NCBI GenBank assembly: GCA_001899635.1
Contig: MKVQ01000040.1
Location: 375,915-439,914 of the forward strand
Reading direction: 5' to 3'
DNA from: Myxococcales bacterium 68-20
GTDB taxonomy: Bacteria; Myxococcota_A; Polyangia; Polyangiales; Polyangiaceae
DNA: 64,000 nt
Part shown: positions 10,151 through 18,385 of the stretch, in pieces
Layout of the letters: every line of letters starts with the position of its first letter
Position numbering within the stretch: position 1 is the first letter of the stretch
Notes under the pieces: generated by a model
The model's database searches: none
Told to the model about the DNA's origin: nothing
Seen by the model: only the letters and a program-made list of their open reading frames with translations
Program-made: the position numbers and the translations under genes

Positions 10151-11251
10151 TCACCCACGGGTCGTCAGATCGCCGCGTCGGGTGAAGCTCGCAAAGAGCG
10201 CGATCGGAGCCCAGAGCGGGAAGAGCAGGGGGACGCAGCGAGCGATCATCGCGAATGCACGAATGCCCGTCGCACGCGCGCCGTCGCGTCGGATGACGAC
10301 GATGGAGTGGCCGCGCTGATCGTCCGGCTCCCACGGCTCGACCTGGAAGCGCGCGAACCAGTCGAGCGCAGGCACGACGGCGCCGGCGAGCTTTCCCCAG
10401 AAGCGTGACGGATCGAAGCGGAGCTTGCGGGCGCGGTAGTCGGGCGTGACGAACACCCCGTAGAGCGAGAGGGCGAGGACGCTGAAGGTCTCCACCTTCG
10501 ACGTGGCCTGGACGAGGACGTGGAACCAGAGCCCCCACCAGAGCGCGACGACCCGGGTGGGCCGCAGCCACAGCGCCGCGCAGAGGACGAGCTCCGTCAT
10601 GATCGCGAGCTTCGCGGTGGCGCTCGCGATGTCCGGTCGCGCGAGCAGCTCGACCACGCCATGCGGAACACCCTTCGCGATCGCGACGTGGGCATGGCGG
10701 GCGATACGGTCCGCGAGCACGAGCCCGTTGCGCCAGTCCGGGTCGAGGAGCTTCGATCCGCCCGACGCGAGGTAGACGAGCGAGACCTGGAGCTGCGCGA
10801 GCCGGACGCCCCACCACGCACCGCGTCGCGGCTCGGGGACGGACGGCTCGCTCGCGCGCCATGATCGATCGCACGGCGTCAGCGACAGGAGCAGCGCGTA
10901 GCAGTAGAGGGAATATCGGTTGTGGTGGAACTGGTTGCGATCGCAGAGAAGGAGCCAGAGCCCCAGGCCCGCGCTCGCGGCGAGCGCAGGACGTGCCCAC
11001 ACTCCGATGGCGACCATGACGGCGAGACACACGCGGGCTGCGAGGACGACCGCGTACACGCGCGGCGAGGGGACGAGCCCCTCCGGGATCATCGGGACGT
11101 GAAACGTGTCGCCGAAGTACCCGATCTTCGCGAGCTCCTCCGCGGCCGAGAGCGCATGCCAGCCGAGCAGCGCCCCGATGGCCGCACGTACGGGACCGAG
11201 GACGTGTCCGTCCGCGATCTCGTCGCGAAAGCGCGCGAGCATGGCCAGCAT
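10151..11251 (-). CDS. HTTM-domain membrane protein (vitamin K carboxylase-like)
   Basis: 366 residues with many membrane helices. The region LLCDRNQFHHNRYSLYCYAL followed by LAQLQVSLVYLASGGSKL, a DPDWRNG motif and a later SKVETFSVLAL stretch matches the HTTM family, named for horizontally transferred transmembrane domain and related to vitamin K-dependent gamma-carboxylases. Bacterial members have no settled reaction. Its start is one base after the stop of the upstream gene (11253-11912), so the pair is translationally linked; many HTTM proteins have such a small partner. Confidence 0.8.
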   Translation of the reverse strand: MLAMLARFRDEIADGHVLGPVRAAIGALLGWHALSAAEELAKIGYFGDTFHVPMIPEGLVPSPRVYAVVLAARVCLAVMVAIGVWARPALAASAGLGLWLLLCDRNQFHHNRYSLYCYALLLSLTPCDRSWRASEPSVPEPRRGAWWGVRLAQLQVSLVYLASGGSKLLDPDWRNGLVLADRIARHAHVAIAKGVPHGVVELLARPDIASATAKLAIMTELVLCAALWLRPTRVVALWWGLWFHVLVQATSKVETFSVLALSLYGVFVTPDYRARKLRFDPSRFWGKLAGAVVPALDWFARFQVEPWEPDDQRGHSIVVIRRDGARATGIRAFAMIARCVPLLFPLWAPIALFASFTRRGDLTTRG

Positions 11252-11252
11252 C

Positions 11253-11912
11253 TCAGGGCACCCCTCTGCCTTGCGGGGCGTGTGGTGCCGGTGCGTGCGC
11301 TGGAGCAGGCAGGCCTGTCCGCTCCGGGCTCACGAGATGGTGGACCACCGGCTCGCGACCGTTGCGCCGGACGGTGACGTCGAGGACGAAGCGTCGGGTC
11401 TCGAGGTCGTCGGACGGGCTGACGTGGGCCGCGAGATCGTCGAGCGCGGCCTGGAGCCGTGCGAGCTGCGTCGCCGCTCCGTAGGACGCATGCATCTCGC
11501 GATCGAAGACCCAGTAGGGCATGGGCACGCGGTCGTACCAGGTCAATCGATGGTGCGTCCCGTCGCTCGCGCGTGCGGACCAGACGCCGTCGTCGACACG
11601 GACGCGGAGGCGGCGACCGTCCTCCGTCTCGAGCTCGCGATGGAGCGAGAGCTCGACCGTCGACGACTCGTTGAACATCCGGAACCCGAACGCACCATCG
11701 GTGCGGCGGTTCGCCGTGATCACGAGGGTCGCCTGGACGACGAGCCAGACGAGCGCGATGAGGATGCGGTAGTTCGCCGGCGGACCTGGGGACGGTGGGA
11801 GCGATGCCAAGACGGACGGTCGCCTCGGAGGCGCCGCGGGCCCAGGGTCGCTTCCGCCGCTGTCGGGAGAAGACGCCCCGCGATCTTCCCCGCTCCGTTC
11901 ACCACCCTCCAC
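11253..11912 (-). CDS. Single-pass membrane partner of the HTTM protein
   Basis: 219 residues: a Gly/Ser/Pro-rich start of about 45 residues, one membrane helix (ILIALVWLVVQATLVITANR, about 49-68), then a compact domain with GFRMFNESSTVELSLHRELE and WYDRVPMPYWVFDREMHASY, and a His/Pro/Ala-rich tail. I know similar small proteins next to HTTM genes, where they are thought to act with the carboxylase-like enzyme, but no family name can be given with certainty. The ATG at 11912 is 40 bp from the divergent SGNH hydrolase start. Confidence 0.65.
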   Translation of the reverse strand: MEGGERSGEDRGASSPDSGGSDPGPAAPPRRPSVLASLPPSPGPPANYRILIALVWLVVQATLVITANRRTDGAFGFRMFNESSTVELSLHRELETEDGRRLRVRVDDGVWSARASDGTHHRLTWYDRVPMPYWVFDREMHASYGAATQLARLQAALDDLAAHVSPSDDLETRRFVLDVTVRRNGREPVVHHLVSPERTGLPAPAHAPAPHAPQGRGVP

Positions 11913-11951
11913 GCAGTCACGCTAAACAAACTTTTGCCCGCGCGCACCGGT

Positions 11952-13364
11952 ATGAAAAGATTGGATGTCGTGCGTCGCCTCGTACCCATCCTCGCGCTCC
12001 TGCCCGCGCTTGCGTGCGGCGAGGCGGTCGCCAAGCCCAAGCCGTCGGCGACGGGCGGTGCGGTGGGGAGCCGAGCGGTCGCCCTCGAGAGCGCGAGTGA
12101 GCGCCCCATCGCCACCCAGCCGGTCGACATCGTCCCGATGAGGGCGCAGTCGGTCGTGGGCGCGCTCGAGCGTCCGGTCGCGCTTCGCCGTTTTTTCGAG
12201 GCGCTCGTGCGTCTCGAGGACGGTCGCGCCCAGGACGACGTGCGGATCACGCAGTTCGGTGACTCGCACACGGCCGCGGACATCCAGACCGGCGCGGTCC
12301 GGCGCGCGCTCCAGATGCGCTTCGGTGACGGCGGCCGTGGCTTCGTCGCGATCGGACGGCCGTGGAAGCAATGGCTTCAGGACGGTGTGCGCGTCGGGAT
12401 GTCGACGGAGTGGGCCCCGGAGAAGGGGAAGCTCGAGCGCGGCAAGCTCACCGGCGACGGCCTCTACGGTCTGTCGGGGATCGGACTCCTCACGCGTCGC
12501 CCTGGAGCGCGTGCGTGGGCGGACGTGTCGACGCGGACGTCCCGCGCCGAGCTCGCCTACCTCGAGCAGCCGAACGGTGGCGCGTTCGACGTCTACGTCG
12601 ACGGTGTCCGGGTGGTCCGCGTGTCGACCCGCGGCGACCGGACGGCTTCCGCGTTTCGTGCGTTCGACGTGGCCGAAGCGTCGGCCCACCAGCTCGAGGT
12701 CCGGGCGGTGGGCGACGGCGACGTCCGCGTCTACGGGATGTCGCTCGACCGTGTGCAGCACGGGGTCGTGCTCGACGCGCTCGGCATCAACGGAGCGCGG
12801 ATCACGACGGCGCTCTCGTGGAACGAGCAGCACTGGGGCGAGCAGCTCAAGCACCGCGCGCCGGCGCTCGTCGTGCTCGCCTACGGAACGAACGAGTCGA
12901 CGGATCTCGAGCTGCCACAGCACGTCTACGAGCGTCAGCTCGTCGATGCGCTCGGGCGCGTCGCGCGCGCCGTGCCCAGCGCGTCGTGCTTGATCCTCGG
13001 CCCGCCGGACCGTGCGATCGACACGAAGGACGGCTGGGTGACCGCGGCGAAGATCGGCGAGATCATCGCGGCGCAGAGGCGTGTCGCCGAGGCCGCGGGA
13101 TGCGCCTTCTACGACCAGCTTGCCGCCATGGGCGGCGAGGGCTCGATCGCGATGTGGGCCGCAGAGGCTCCGCCGCGGGCGCAGCGGGATCGCGTGCATC
13201 TTACACGTGATGGCTACGCGCAGCTCGGGAGCTCGTTCGCGTCCGACTTGATGCGGGCCTACGCCGGTTGGCGTCGCGAGGCGGGGCTGCCTCCGAGCAC
13301 GACGCGCGATCTGCCGCTGGTCCCGTCTTCACTCCCGCCCGCCCCCGACAGCTTCGACCAGTAG
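11952..13364 (+). CDS. SGNH/GDSL-family hydrolase, exported
   Basis: 470 residues from the ATG at 11952; the frame is open far upstream, but that part lies on the antisense of the HTTM pair. The N-terminus (MKRLDVVRRLVPILALLPAL then ACG) is a lipoprotein signal. Catalytic blocks: ITQFGDSHTAADIQ (block I Ser, about residue 100), VLAYGTNESTDL (block III Asn), and DRVHLTRDGY (block V Asp and His). The domain between blocks I and III is a beta insert of about 200 residues as in AlgX/DUF459-like esterases that add or remove acyl groups on cell-surface glycans. A paralogue with the same layout lies at 27221-28693 beside an MBOAT acyltransferase. Confidence 0.85.
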   Translation: MKRLDVVRRLVPILALLPALACGEAVAKPKPSATGGAVGSRAVALESASERPIATQPVDIVPMRAQSVVGALERPVALRRFFEALVRLEDGRAQDDVRITQFGDSHTAADIQTGAVRRALQMRFGDGGRGFVAIGRPWKQWLQDGVRVGMSTEWAPEKGKLERGKLTGDGLYGLSGIGLLTRRPGARAWADVSTRTSRAELAYLEQPNGGAFDVYVDGVRVVRVSTRGDRTASAFRAFDVAEASAHQLEVRAVGDGDVRVYGMSLDRVQHGVVLDALGINGARITTALSWNEQHWGEQLKHRAPALVVLAYGTNESTDLELPQHVYERQLVDALGRVARAVPSASCLILGPPDRAIDTKDGWVTAAKIGEIIAAQRRVAEAAGCAFYDQLAAMGGEGSIAMWAAEAPPRAQRDRVHLTRDGYAQLGSSFASDLMRAYAGWRREAGLPPSTTRDLPLVPSSLPPAPDSFDQ

Positions 13365-13373
13365 TCGCGCGCG

Positions 13374-14018
13374 TCAGTCCTCTTCGCGCCGGATCGGCTT
13401 CCGAGCTCTCGCATTCGAGATGCCCGCCTTGTCGCTCACGGGAGGGCGGCTGCTTCGAGCCGGCGCCGGCTGTCGGCTGGGTGAACGAGCGGCAGCGGGA
13501 GGCGCGGACGAACGAGTCGCCGTGCGCGTCGAGGCGGCGGGCGCGCCTTTCGATGCGCCGTCGTCTCCGGTCGTTTTTCTCGTCTTCTCCTCCACGAGCT
13601 CGAGCCAGCTCATGTCCACTTCCATCGTGGCGTGGCGCCGTGGAGGTGGCCGCTGCGTCATCGAGACGATGGGCATCGGCGGGAGCGTTCGCGAGGCGCC
13701 TGGCAGTCGCGGTGGGCGCTTGCGCGGCGACGCGAGCGCTCCCTCGTTCGATGCGCCCGGTTCGGGCGAAGGGTCGAGCCACTCCGACTCCACATCGATA
13801 GGGCGTTGCGATGGACGGTCGAGCGTCGAGGCCGTCGTCCCGTCGCTCGGGTCGGGCTCGAGCCACGCCATCTGAACCTCCATCGTCTGCCGGCGTGGCG
13901 GCGGCGCCGTCATGCGCGCTGCGGGAGGCTTCGTGCTCTGGGACCTTGGTGGAGTCTTCGAAGGGCGTTTCGAGGGACGGCTCGGAGGTCGCGATTGCGC
14001 CACAGTCGAACCATACAT
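13374..14018 (-). CDS. Disordered Pro/Arg-rich protein with three copies of a WL motif
   Basis: About 214 residues of low-complexity Pro, Arg, Ser and Ala. Three copies of a short pattern stand out: MEVQMAWLEP, IDVESEWLDP and MEVDMSWLEL, i.e. [MI]-[ED]-V-x-x-x-W-L-[ED]. Two of them are preceded by PPPRR plus a short spacer. Such spaced tryptophan motifs in disordered chains usually bind a partner protein. No signal peptide or membrane helix is visible. A GTG six bases upstream of the ATG is an alternative start. It is convergent with the SGNH gene, 9 bp apart. The function is unknown. Confidence 0.55.
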   Translation of the reverse strand: MYGSTVAQSRPPSRPSKRPSKTPPRSQSTKPPAARMTAPPPRRQTMEVQMAWLEPDPSDGTTASTLDRPSQRPIDVESEWLDPSPEPGASNEGALASPRKRPPRLPGASRTLPPMPIVSMTQRPPPRRHATMEVDMSWLELVEEKTRKTTGDDGASKGAPAASTRTATRSSAPPAAARSPSRQPAPARSSRPPVSDKAGISNARARKPIRREED

Positions 14019-14053
14019 CGGCACGTGCCGGGCGCCAGAGGTCTCACGTGGCC

Positions 14054-14431
14054 TCAGCTCCAGTCGTTGTCACGTCCATTGAAGTGCTTGATCGGTGCCG
14101 CCTTCACATCCGCCTCGGCGTCGTCGAGACAGTTGAGGTTGATCGAGACGTACTCGTCGAGGATGCCCGGGAGGTCGCCGCGCCCGAACGCGTGGATGCC
14201 GCATGTCTTGCAGAAGAGGTGATGGCCCGTCTTCGAGTTGAACTGGTAGTTGGACAGACTCTCCTCGCCGGAGAGCAGGCGGAAGGCATCCGGCTTGATG
14301 ATCGCGCCGTGCCGGCCGACCTTCGAGCAGATCGAGCAGTTGCACTTGCCCGTGCCCTGGCTGAGGTCGATGTCCGCCTCGTAGCGAACGTTCCCGCAGT
14401 GACAGCCGCCCGTGTAGGTCTTCTTGCTCAT
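14054..14431 (-). CDS. GFA-family (Mss4-like) zinc protein
   Basis: 125 residues, full length for the family once called glutathione-dependent formaldehyde-activating enzymes. The zinc ligands are in place: GGCHCGNVRYEAD (Cys10, Cys12), KCNCSICSK (Cys30, 32, 35) and FCKTCGIHAFGRGD (Cys74, Cys77), followed by YVSINLNCLDD. Family members bind one or two zinc ions; most have no proven reaction, and a formaldehyde role should not be assumed. The start follows directly on the conserved opening MSKKTYTGGCHC. It stands alone. Confidence 0.9.
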   Translation of the reverse strand: MSKKTYTGGCHCGNVRYEADIDLSQGTGKCNCSICSKVGRHGAIIKPDAFRLLSGEESLSNYQFNSKTGHHLFCKTCGIHAFGRGDLPGILDEYVSINLNCLDDAEADVKAAPIKHFNGRDNDWS

Positions 14432-14592
14432 GCGAGACACGGTAGCGCTCAGGCCTGTCAGCCTTTTGTCAGTTTTGATGGCGCCAGTGTCCGATCGCGG
14501 AGCCGATCGCGGCGCTCCGCTCTCGTCGCCTCGGCCGAGGCCGAAACGCTGCCGCGTTCGAAGGCGCGCCCGGCCGGGCACGCCTTCGTCGA

Positions 14593-15255
14593 TCAGCGGA
14601 GGACGGCCCAGGTCCCGAGGGCGAGCACGAGGGCGAGGGCGATCCCGACGCGGAGCGTCGTGCGGATCTTCTGCCTGCGCGCTGCCTCGCGCGCCTCGAC
14701 CTCGTTGATGTTCGTGCCCGCGACCCACTCGGGGAAGAGCGATGCGCGAGGAGCCGCGGCCGGCTGCGCGGTGGACGCCGGAATCGGCGGCGCGGTGGAT
14801 GCCGGTGTCGGCTGCGCGGTGGACAGCGGAGCCGGCGGTTCGATCGGTGCGGCGGCCGGCTGCGAGATCGACGCAGCGATGGATCGAGCGATCTGTTCCG
14901 AGGCGAGGTTCTCGTCGATCCACGCGGCGTCGTCGTCATCGTCCGACGACAGGCGTGGAAGCTCCTCGAGCGTCGGCGGGACCGCGCTCGCCTCCGCCGG
15001 CAGCCTCGTCGCAGCCGGAGCGGGGGTGGCAGGCAAGCCGGCCGACTTCGCCTTCGCGGCATCCTCCGCGTCGCGACGCTGAGCGGCTTCGATCAGCTCG
15101 GCCCAGGCATCGGAGCTGATCACACCGACGCGTGTCGGCGCGTTGTACGCGTCACTCTCCCCAGCGGGAGGAGGAACCGTGTCCACCTTGTGAATCTTGC
15201 CGTCGTCCACGTTGCCCCAAGGCTGCGCATGAAGCGCTCCCCCCCTGAGGGTCAT
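14593..15255 (-). CDS. Tail-anchored membrane protein of unknown function
   Basis: 220 residues with a single hydrophobic segment at the very C-terminus (VGIALALVLALGTWAVLR, about 203-220) after a basic helix (EAREAARRQKIRTTLR). No signal peptide is present, so it looks tail-anchored with the bulk in the cytoplasm. The middle is acidic and Ala/Pro-rich (LSSDDDDDAAWIDENLASEQ, then repeated PxASTAxP units). A Polyangiales-specific scaffold or sensor is possible, but nothing identifies a function. Its neighbours are separately spaced, with gaps over 100 bp on both sides. Confidence 0.55.
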   Translation of the reverse strand: MTLRGGALHAQPWGNVDDGKIHKVDTVPPPAGESDAYNAPTRVGVISSDAWAELIEAAQRRDAEDAAKAKSAGLPATPAPAATRLPAEASAVPPTLEELPRLSSDDDDDAAWIDENLASEQIARSIAASISQPAAAPIEPPAPLSTAQPTPASTAPPIPASTAQPAAAPRASLFPEWVAGTNINEVEAREAARRQKIRTTLRVGIALALVLALGTWAVLR

Positions 15256-15376
15256 CTTCGAACCAATTGATCATGCTAACGGTCTCGCGTCGCCACTCCA
15301 TGAGAATAGTGCACGAGAGCTCTGCCGCACGGTGCCTCGTCTCATGGCCCGTCGCGCAGGCATCGCGAGCGAAGCC

Positions 15377-15880
15377 TCAGCCGATGCAGAACGTGAACGT
15401 CGCCTTGTCGAGGAGCGTGCTCGAGCCGTCCGAGGTGACGTCGAAGGTGACCTCCCAGACGCCGCCCATCGAGAGGTAGATCTTCTCGACCGTGAATGAT
15501 TTGCCGTCCGCGCCGGCTGTGAGCGTCGGCTGCGTCGACCATCCGTGCTGGTGGTCCGGCATCATCCCGGAGATGGTCACGGTCGGGTTCGGGATCGGGT
15601 TCCCCGCGCTGTCGACGATGTTCAGCGTCCAGTTGTTGAAGCCGCGGCGCGGAGGCGCCGGGTCCGCCGACGTGAGCGTGAAGCGAGCTCGATTCAGGAC
15701 GCCGTTCTTCTCGAGGTTCGCCACATAGGACTGGACGCGCGGATCGGAGGAGCACTCGAACGTGCTCGACCCGTCGGGGGACTCTCCGTGCGGGTGAGTG
15801 GGCTCGGAGCCGCTCTCCGTCGAACAGCCGAGGGCGAACATTGCCGAGAGAGCGAGGAACGAAAGGGAAACGAACTTCAT
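15377..15880 (-). CDS. Lipoprotein with YtkA/FixH-like domain
   Basis: 167 residues: lipoprotein signal with lipobox FALGC (Cys at about 19), a linker, then a beta-sandwich pattern seen in YtkA-like/FixH-like proteins: PRRGFNNWTLNIVDSAGNPI, ISGMMPDHQHGWSTQP and LSMGGVWEVTFDV. Family members sit in the cell envelope and several are linked to copper or cytochrome handling; the Met/His-rich MMPDHQHG stretch would suit metal contact. It is the last gene of a minus-strand set, 42 bp after the pentaheme cytochrome, which supports a redox connection. Confidence 0.75.
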   Translation of the reverse strand: MKFVSLSFLALSAMFALGCSTESGSEPTHPHGESPDGSSTFECSSDPRVQSYVANLEKNGVLNRARFTLTSADPAPPRRGFNNWTLNIVDSAGNPIPNPTVTISGMMPDHQHGWSTQPTLTAGADGKSFTVEKIYLSMGGVWEVTFDVTSDGSSTLLDKATFTFCIG

Positions 15881-15922
15881 GGGAGCCTCGATGGGAAGAG
15901 CGCGATGGCCCTGGCGGGCCGA

Positions 15923-17443
15923 TCAGAGCGAACAGAGCGTCGGATCGTCGGCGCTGCAGTGGGACTGGACGAGGTTCAGCGCGGTGGGGCGGTCGGGGAC
16001 GTTGGTGACGCAGGTGCCCGCCGCCTCGTTTCGTGCGCTGAAGGGAAGGTTCGTCGCCGCGGCGCGCTCGGGGGTCCACTCGAGCATCGTCCCGACGACA
16101 TGAGGTCCAGGCGTCGCCTGGCGAATCGCCGGATCGAGGTCGCCGGACGCCACGAGATTGTCGAGGACGTCGAGCCCGATCGGCTGGAGGAGGACGCGGA
16201 GGGTGACGCGGTCGGGCTTCGCCGTGAGGAGCGCGTTCGGATCCCGTGGGTAGCGCCGAATGAGATGCGTCGAGCGGAGCGGCGCGGGCGGAGGCTTGGT
16301 GGGCAGGAGATTCGACTCGTAGCGAGTCGCCTCCCAGAACATGTGCACCTCCTTGCCGGTCGCGTCGAAGAAGTGATCGCGGAACAGCCAGAGGTCGGGG
16401 TCGTTCAGCGAGCTCACGTCCTGTCCAGCCGGCACGACGCCGCTCCGGTAGATCGGCTCGGGGCTGTCGTTCCGGAACGCCTCCAGCTCGAACCAGAGGC
16501 GTCGATCTTGCGCGGAGCCGCTCGGGAAGCTGTGTCCGGCGCCGGCGTTGTCGGCGATCACTTGCACCGCGCCGCGCGTGCCGACGATCTGCACGCACAT
16601 CGCGACCGCGAGGGTCTCGGCGAGCATGAGCCGGATCTTCTCGGCCTGCGCTTCTTTCTCGGGCCACGGCGTGACCGCGGTGTCGACTGCTTCGAACGTG
16701 TGCTCGTGGCGATCGCGTAGATAGACGTTGGGCGCCTCCGCAATCGGGACGCGACTCACGGGCTTCATGTGGCACTGCGTGCACGAGAGCCCGTTCGGCG
16801 TGGGGGCGAACACGCTCGCCTGCCACTCCTGGAACGTCCGCTCGATCGCCACGCCATGCCCGTTGACGATGTCGTGGCACGCGCCGCACATCTTCGCGGA
16901 GTCGACCTTCGTCCCGTCGTGGAACGGCGAATAGCCCGCTGCGTGAGCCTTGTTCGGGACAGGGTCTGCGTAGCGTCCTCGCATCACGAGATCGTTTGCG
17001 AGGCGCAGCTTACCGTTGTGTGTGCCCTCGATCGCGTCTGCCTGGTGACAGAAGAAGCACGTTACGCCCTTCAGCTTCCGGTCGACCTTGTCGAGGTTCA
17101 GGCCGTCCGTCGTCGCGTTCTCGCGCACCGCCATCGGTGCGTGGCAGTTGACGCAGAAGGTGCCGAGCTGGCCGCCGGTCTCGCGCTGCCCGCGCGCGTT
17201 CATCGCGAGGAAGACGGGGTCGTCGGCCGCGTAGGCGTGCATGCTGCCCGACCACTCGCGATAGGTGTCGGCGTGGCAGCCCTTGCACGTCTCTGGATCC
17301 AGGAGCTCCTCGCGCGTGAGTCTGGTCGGTTCATCGGCCGCGGTCGAGGACGAGCATCCTGCGCCGTTTGCAAAGAGGCCCGCCGTCACCACCGCTGACA
17401 AGAACACTCCGCGACGCCAGAACGTGCGCGTCACGACTGCCAT
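15923..17443 (-). CDS. Pentaheme c-type cytochrome, exported (cytochrome c554-like)
   Basis: 506 residues with five CxxCH heme sites: CKGCH (53-57), CVNCH (97-101), CFFCH (129-133), CGACH (186-190) and CTQCH (221-225). The N-terminal signal ends in NGAGC (Cys30), so it is probably a lipoprotein. The heme half resembles the cytochrome c554/c' group (DPETCKGCHADTYREWSGSM); the C-terminal half is heme-free and beta-rich (NAGAGHSFPSG). Start and the stop of the upstream gene overlap as TGATG at 17441-17445. With lipoproteins on both sides, an electron-transfer role at the cell surface is likely, but the partner is unknown. Confidence 0.88.
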   Translation of the reverse strand: MAVVTRTFWRRGVFLSAVVTAGLFANGAGCSSSTAADEPTRLTREELLDPETCKGCHADTYREWSGSMHAYAADDPVFLAMNARGQRETGGQLGTFCVNCHAPMAVRENATTDGLNLDKVDRKLKGVTCFFCHQADAIEGTHNGKLRLANDLVMRGRYADPVPNKAHAAGYSPFHDGTKVDSAKMCGACHDIVNGHGVAIERTFQEWQASVFAPTPNGLSCTQCHMKPVSRVPIAEAPNVYLRDRHEHTFEAVDTAVTPWPEKEAQAEKIRLMLAETLAVAMCVQIVGTRGAVQVIADNAGAGHSFPSGSAQDRRLWFELEAFRNDSPEPIYRSGVVPAGQDVSSLNDPDLWLFRDHFFDATGKEVHMFWEATRYESNLLPTKPPPAPLRSTHLIRRYPRDPNALLTAKPDRVTLRVLLQPIGLDVLDNLVASGDLDPAIRQATPGPHVVGTMLEWTPERAAATNLPFSARNEAAGTCVTNVPDRPTALNLVQSHCSADDPTLCSL

Positions 17444-18216
17444 CAGGGCGCCTTCTTGTAGACCGCGTACAGCCGTGCAGTGCTCGGATCGAAGCCGCCA
17501 CCGTCGACCGAGCCGGGCGGATTCTTGAAGAGGCGGACCTCGTCACCCTTCGCGGTAAAGAAGCCTCCTTCGTACCAAGCCGTCAGGTCGATGCAGTTGA
17601 CCTGCGGCCACTTCGGCGGGCACCCACGTTCCGGCACTCCGATCAGCTCGGGCGGCGGCGGAGTGGCGCCCGCGTCACCAGCGTCGTCGGTGCCCGCATC
17701 GGGATCCGGATCTCCCGGCGGCGGCGGCGGGAGCCTGACGAACTGGCTCCCCGTCTTGCCGATCGCACCGTCGGCGCGTGCCGTGTATTCGGTCGTGACG
17801 TTGATGTAGATGTCGTTGTAGCGGAGCATCTCGACGAGCGTCTTCGGCTGCGCGCAGTTCGCCGTCAGGTCGTAGGCTTCCGTCAGGACGTAGTCGCCGA
17901 ACGCGAACTCGGGGAACGCCCCGCTCTTCGGGCGCTCGTCGGCGAGCGCGGCGGGGAGGCAGGCAGTCGTCACCGGCAACGCTGCGGGCGAGGACTGGGA
18001 GGCGAACGTGATGCACCTCTCGTAGTCCGCCGGCACCTGCGTCATCTTGCAGACGCCGCCATCGGACTCGGCATCGGGCATGCCGGTCTCCGGCGTCGTG
18101 CCGGCGTCATTCGCTGGCGCGTTCGGCGTGGTGTCGTTGCTGCCGTTGTCGCAGCCGTAAGCGATGGCGCTGACTCCGACGAAGAGAAACGTGCCGACTG
18201 ACTTGGTGTTGATCAT
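17443..18216 (-). CDS. Lipoprotein of unknown function preceding the cytochrome
   Basis: The ATG at 18216 gives MINTKSVGTFLFVGVSAIAY then GC, a lipoprotein signal; the frame upstream to 18294 is not needed. An Asp/Asn/Pro linker is followed by a domain with four or more cysteines (ADYERCITFASQSS, TACLPAAL, LTANCAQPKTLVEMLRYND) and a second Pro/Asp-rich loop (PPPPPGDPDPDAGTDDAGD), ending CPPKWPQVNCIDLTAWYEGG. No known family is recognised. Its stop codon overlaps the start of the pentaheme cytochrome gene, so the two proteins are probably made in fixed ratio and work together. Confidence 0.75.
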   Translation of the reverse strand: MINTKSVGTFLFVGVSAIAYGCDNGSNDTTPNAPANDAGTTPETGMPDAESDGGVCKMTQVPADYERCITFASQSSPAALPVTTACLPAALADERPKSGAFPEFAFGDYVLTEAYDLTANCAQPKTLVEMLRYNDIYINVTTEYTARADGAIGKTGSQFVRLPPPPPGDPDPDAGTDDAGDAGATPPPPELIGVPERGCPPKWPQVNCIDLTAWYEGGFFTAKGDEVRLFKNPPGSVDGGGFDPSTARLYAVYKKAP

Positions 18217-18385
18217 TGTGTGACGGCTCCACGCAGGTGGTTCTCGAGAAATCGATGCGATGCGGGCGCGCGACGTTCGCGCGCTTGCCCGCACGATGAG
18301 CGGCCTTCGCCGAGCGCCGACGCCACGCGGGCTCTCGGCGGTCGTGTCGCCCTCGCGCTCGAACAGATGCCGAGCACGGTCACGC

